From Marinomonas pontica (GTDB lineage Bacteria > Pseudomonadota > Gammaproteobacteria > Pseudomonadales > Marinomonadaceae), in NCBI RefSeq assembly GCF_026191375.1, contig NZ_JAODTL010000009.1, positions 1 to 60,463 of the forward strand: a DNA stretch of 60,463 bases, read 5' to 3'. The notes under the pieces were generated by a model. That model did not search any database and was not told the origin of the DNA. It saw nothing but the letters and a program-made list of their open reading frames with translations. Both the position numbers and the translations under genes were made by a program. This document shows positions 59,251-60,463 of this stretch, piece by piece. Within the stretch, counting starts at the first letter, position 1. Each line of letters opens with the position of its first letter.

Positions 59251-60024
59251 ATGAATAAGCTGCCATTGATACTGGGGATGGTGTTTTTTAGCACCACGGT
59301 ATTGGCTGAATCGCGAGGCTATGACTTAGAGCTTGGTCCGTCGTTATCCTATATTGATTACAACGAATACAACGATGTATCTCAGAGCGGAACGGTGTCT
59401 GGGTTTAGAGCTCGTTATTCGGCGTATTATCCTTTTTCGGTATCTTTGTTGGATGTGGCTTATGTCAATAGCGATATAGATTATAAAGGCGAAGGGAAAA
59501 TAAGCAGCGTCAGAAATGAAATCTACGACGTGCGAGGCATGATTGGACGCGCTTTTTTTCTAAATGGCGCGTATCGCGTGACGCCCTACTTGGGGTTGGG
59601 GTATCGCCGCTCGACGATGGACTCCCGAGGAAAAACATCCAGCACGTCCGTGGCGGGTTATAAAAGTCAGCAATCGTATGTTTATAACCCGATTGGCATC
59701 GAGATTCAGGAACTGATGAGCGATCAATCGACGTGGGCTGTTGGCGGTCGTTTTGAATACGATGGTATTTTATCGGCTAGAAACGAAACACGTTTGGGGG
59801 CGGCTGATGGTTATCGATCTGTCACCTTGAGCCAGCGGAATGGGCGCGGATACCACATTTCTTTGCGTTTCCAACACTTTTTGAATGAAAACGGCAGCGG
59901 TATCGTGATTGAGCCTTTTTACAAGTATTGGTCGGTATCGGGCAATAACAGCCGCAGTGTGTCTAGCCGCGTGGGAAACCATTCTTCTAACCAATGGGGA
60001 GCGTCTTTACTGTTGTCTTTTTGA
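59251..60024 (+). CDS. Outer-membrane beta-barrel protein
   Basis: The start is ATG 59251 (MNKLPLILGMVFFSTTVLA, signal peptide, cleavage near residue 19). The mature part has alternating hydrophobic/polar strands and ends in LLLSF, a C-terminal Phe as in outer-membrane porins. Strands rich in Tyr (YDLELGPSLSYIDYNEY, GAYRVTPYLGLGYRRS) fit an 8-12-strand barrel. The function and ligand are unknown. Confidence 0.75.
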   Translation: MNKLPLILGMVFFSTTVLAESRGYDLELGPSLSYIDYNEYNDVSQSGTVSGFRARYSAYYPFSVSLLDVAYVNSDIDYKGEGKISSVRNEIYDVRGMIGRAFFLNGAYRVTPYLGLGYRRSTMDSRGKTSSTSVAGYKSQQSYVYNPIGIEIQELMSDQSTWAVGGRFEYDGILSARNETRLGAADGYRSVTLSQRNGRGYHISLRFQHFLNENGSGIVIEPFYKYWSVSGNNSRSVSSRVGNHSSNQWGASLLLSF

Positions 60025-60160
60025 TACTGTTTAAACGCTTTTCATTTCGTTACAATTCTCTTCCCCATTTTGGGGCTAATAATAACTAAATTGTGGTTGT
60101 GTGCTCGTTTTTGTCGATTTATTGGCGACAAAGTCGGGTGCCTATGTGGAGTCTTGTTCT

Positions 60161-60463
60161 ATGGTTATCCAGCTGTTCCCCCTTTGGGCGTTGTTGCTTT
60201 CGGCAATTGCCTTTTTTCAACCTGACTTATTTGTCGGTTTAAAAACTCAAATCGTTCCTTTGTTGACCATTATTATGTTGGCAATGGGATTGACGCTAAG
60301 CCCCGCTGACTTCAAACAAGTGTTGAAGAATGGCAAAGCGGTGGGCGTTGGTGTTTTATTGCAATTCTTGGTGATGCCCATTGCGGCATTTGGCGTGGCG
60401 TTTGCGTTTGGCTTTGATACAGAGCTGACGGTAGGTATGTTATTGGTCGGCAGTGTGGCTGGC
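60161..60463 (+). CDS. BASS-family (bile acid:sodium symporter-like) transporter, partial
   Basis: The start is ATG 60161; the frame is open to the window end (101 codons). The sequence has IVPLLTIIMLAMGLTLSPADFKQVL and GVGVLLQFLVMPIAAFGVAFAF, the N-terminal helices of the BASS family, which moves organic anions such as pantoate or pyruvate with Na+. The substrate cannot be told from this part. Confidence 0.85.
   Translation, partial: MVIQLFPLWALLLSAIAFFQPDLFVGLKTQIVPLLTIIMLAMGLTLSPADFKQVLKNGKAVGVGVLLQFLVMPIAAFGVAFAFGFDTELTVGMLLVGSVAG

Overview
The window looks like a chromosomal stretch of a marine gammaproteobacterium. The AST arginine-catabolism genes, a glnK-amtB pair with a sigma-54/NtrC promoter region, LysO, UbiK and comM fit an Oceanospirillales-type genome such as Marinomonas; the genus is a guess. 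From 1 to about 35.9 kb and again after 58.5 kb the genes are ordinary. In order they are a glycosyltransferase, an FKBP isomerase, LysO, a MATE pump, a second glycosyltransferase, galE, cobalamin genes (cobQ divergent from cobD-cobC-cobU), gpt, small DUF2914/DUF1904 genes, a DUF559 nuclease, the arginine succinyltransferase operon, a DUF1653 gene, an RND pump with LysR regulators, mmsA, a diguanylate cyclase, a lipoprotein, a DUF1289 protein, radA, a GNAT-nitrilase fusion, amtB-glnK, ubiK and a Trp-rich protein. An outer-membrane protein and a BASS transporter close the window.

Five arrays of GC-rich palindromic tandem repeats (about 2.0, 3.3-3.6, 7.2-7.45, 13.2-13.55 and 13.95-14.37 kb) fill intergenic space. 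The last two flank the DUF559 nuclease exactly.

At 36731-58470 a 21.7-kb Tn7-like transposon has inserted into comM, splitting it and leaving a 5-bp duplication (GGGAG). Its right arm encodes, reading inward, TnsA, TnsB (DDE), TnsC (AAA), TniQ/TnsD and a 600-aa fifth protein that resembles TnsE weakly in its C-terminus. The cargo starts at the left end with a WYL-domain (BrxR/CapW-type) regulator. A zone of small or decaying genes follows: a basic 42-aa peptide, a umuD pseudogene with a LexA box, ParS-type antitoxins without toxins and remnants of other antitoxins. Then come a secreted nuclease and a tight operon at 42352-51714.

That operon is the most interesting part. It encodes a DUF4007 protein, a roughly 1100-aa P-loop ATPase, a DndC-like PAPS reductase-family protein, a protein with two GHKL ATPase modules (MutL/MORC-like at the N-terminus, histidine-kinase-like at the C-terminus) and a large receiver-like protein. 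Three evenly spaced 17-bp operators (CTGGA-N7-TCCAG) sit on its promoter and leader. I infer an anti-phage or nucleic-acid sulfur-modification system with a two-component-like control pair; I cannot match it to a named system.

Ten genes, both core and cargo, are broken by single-base indels, mostly in homopolymers. This looks like sequencing error more than decay, so the operon is probably intact in the organism.
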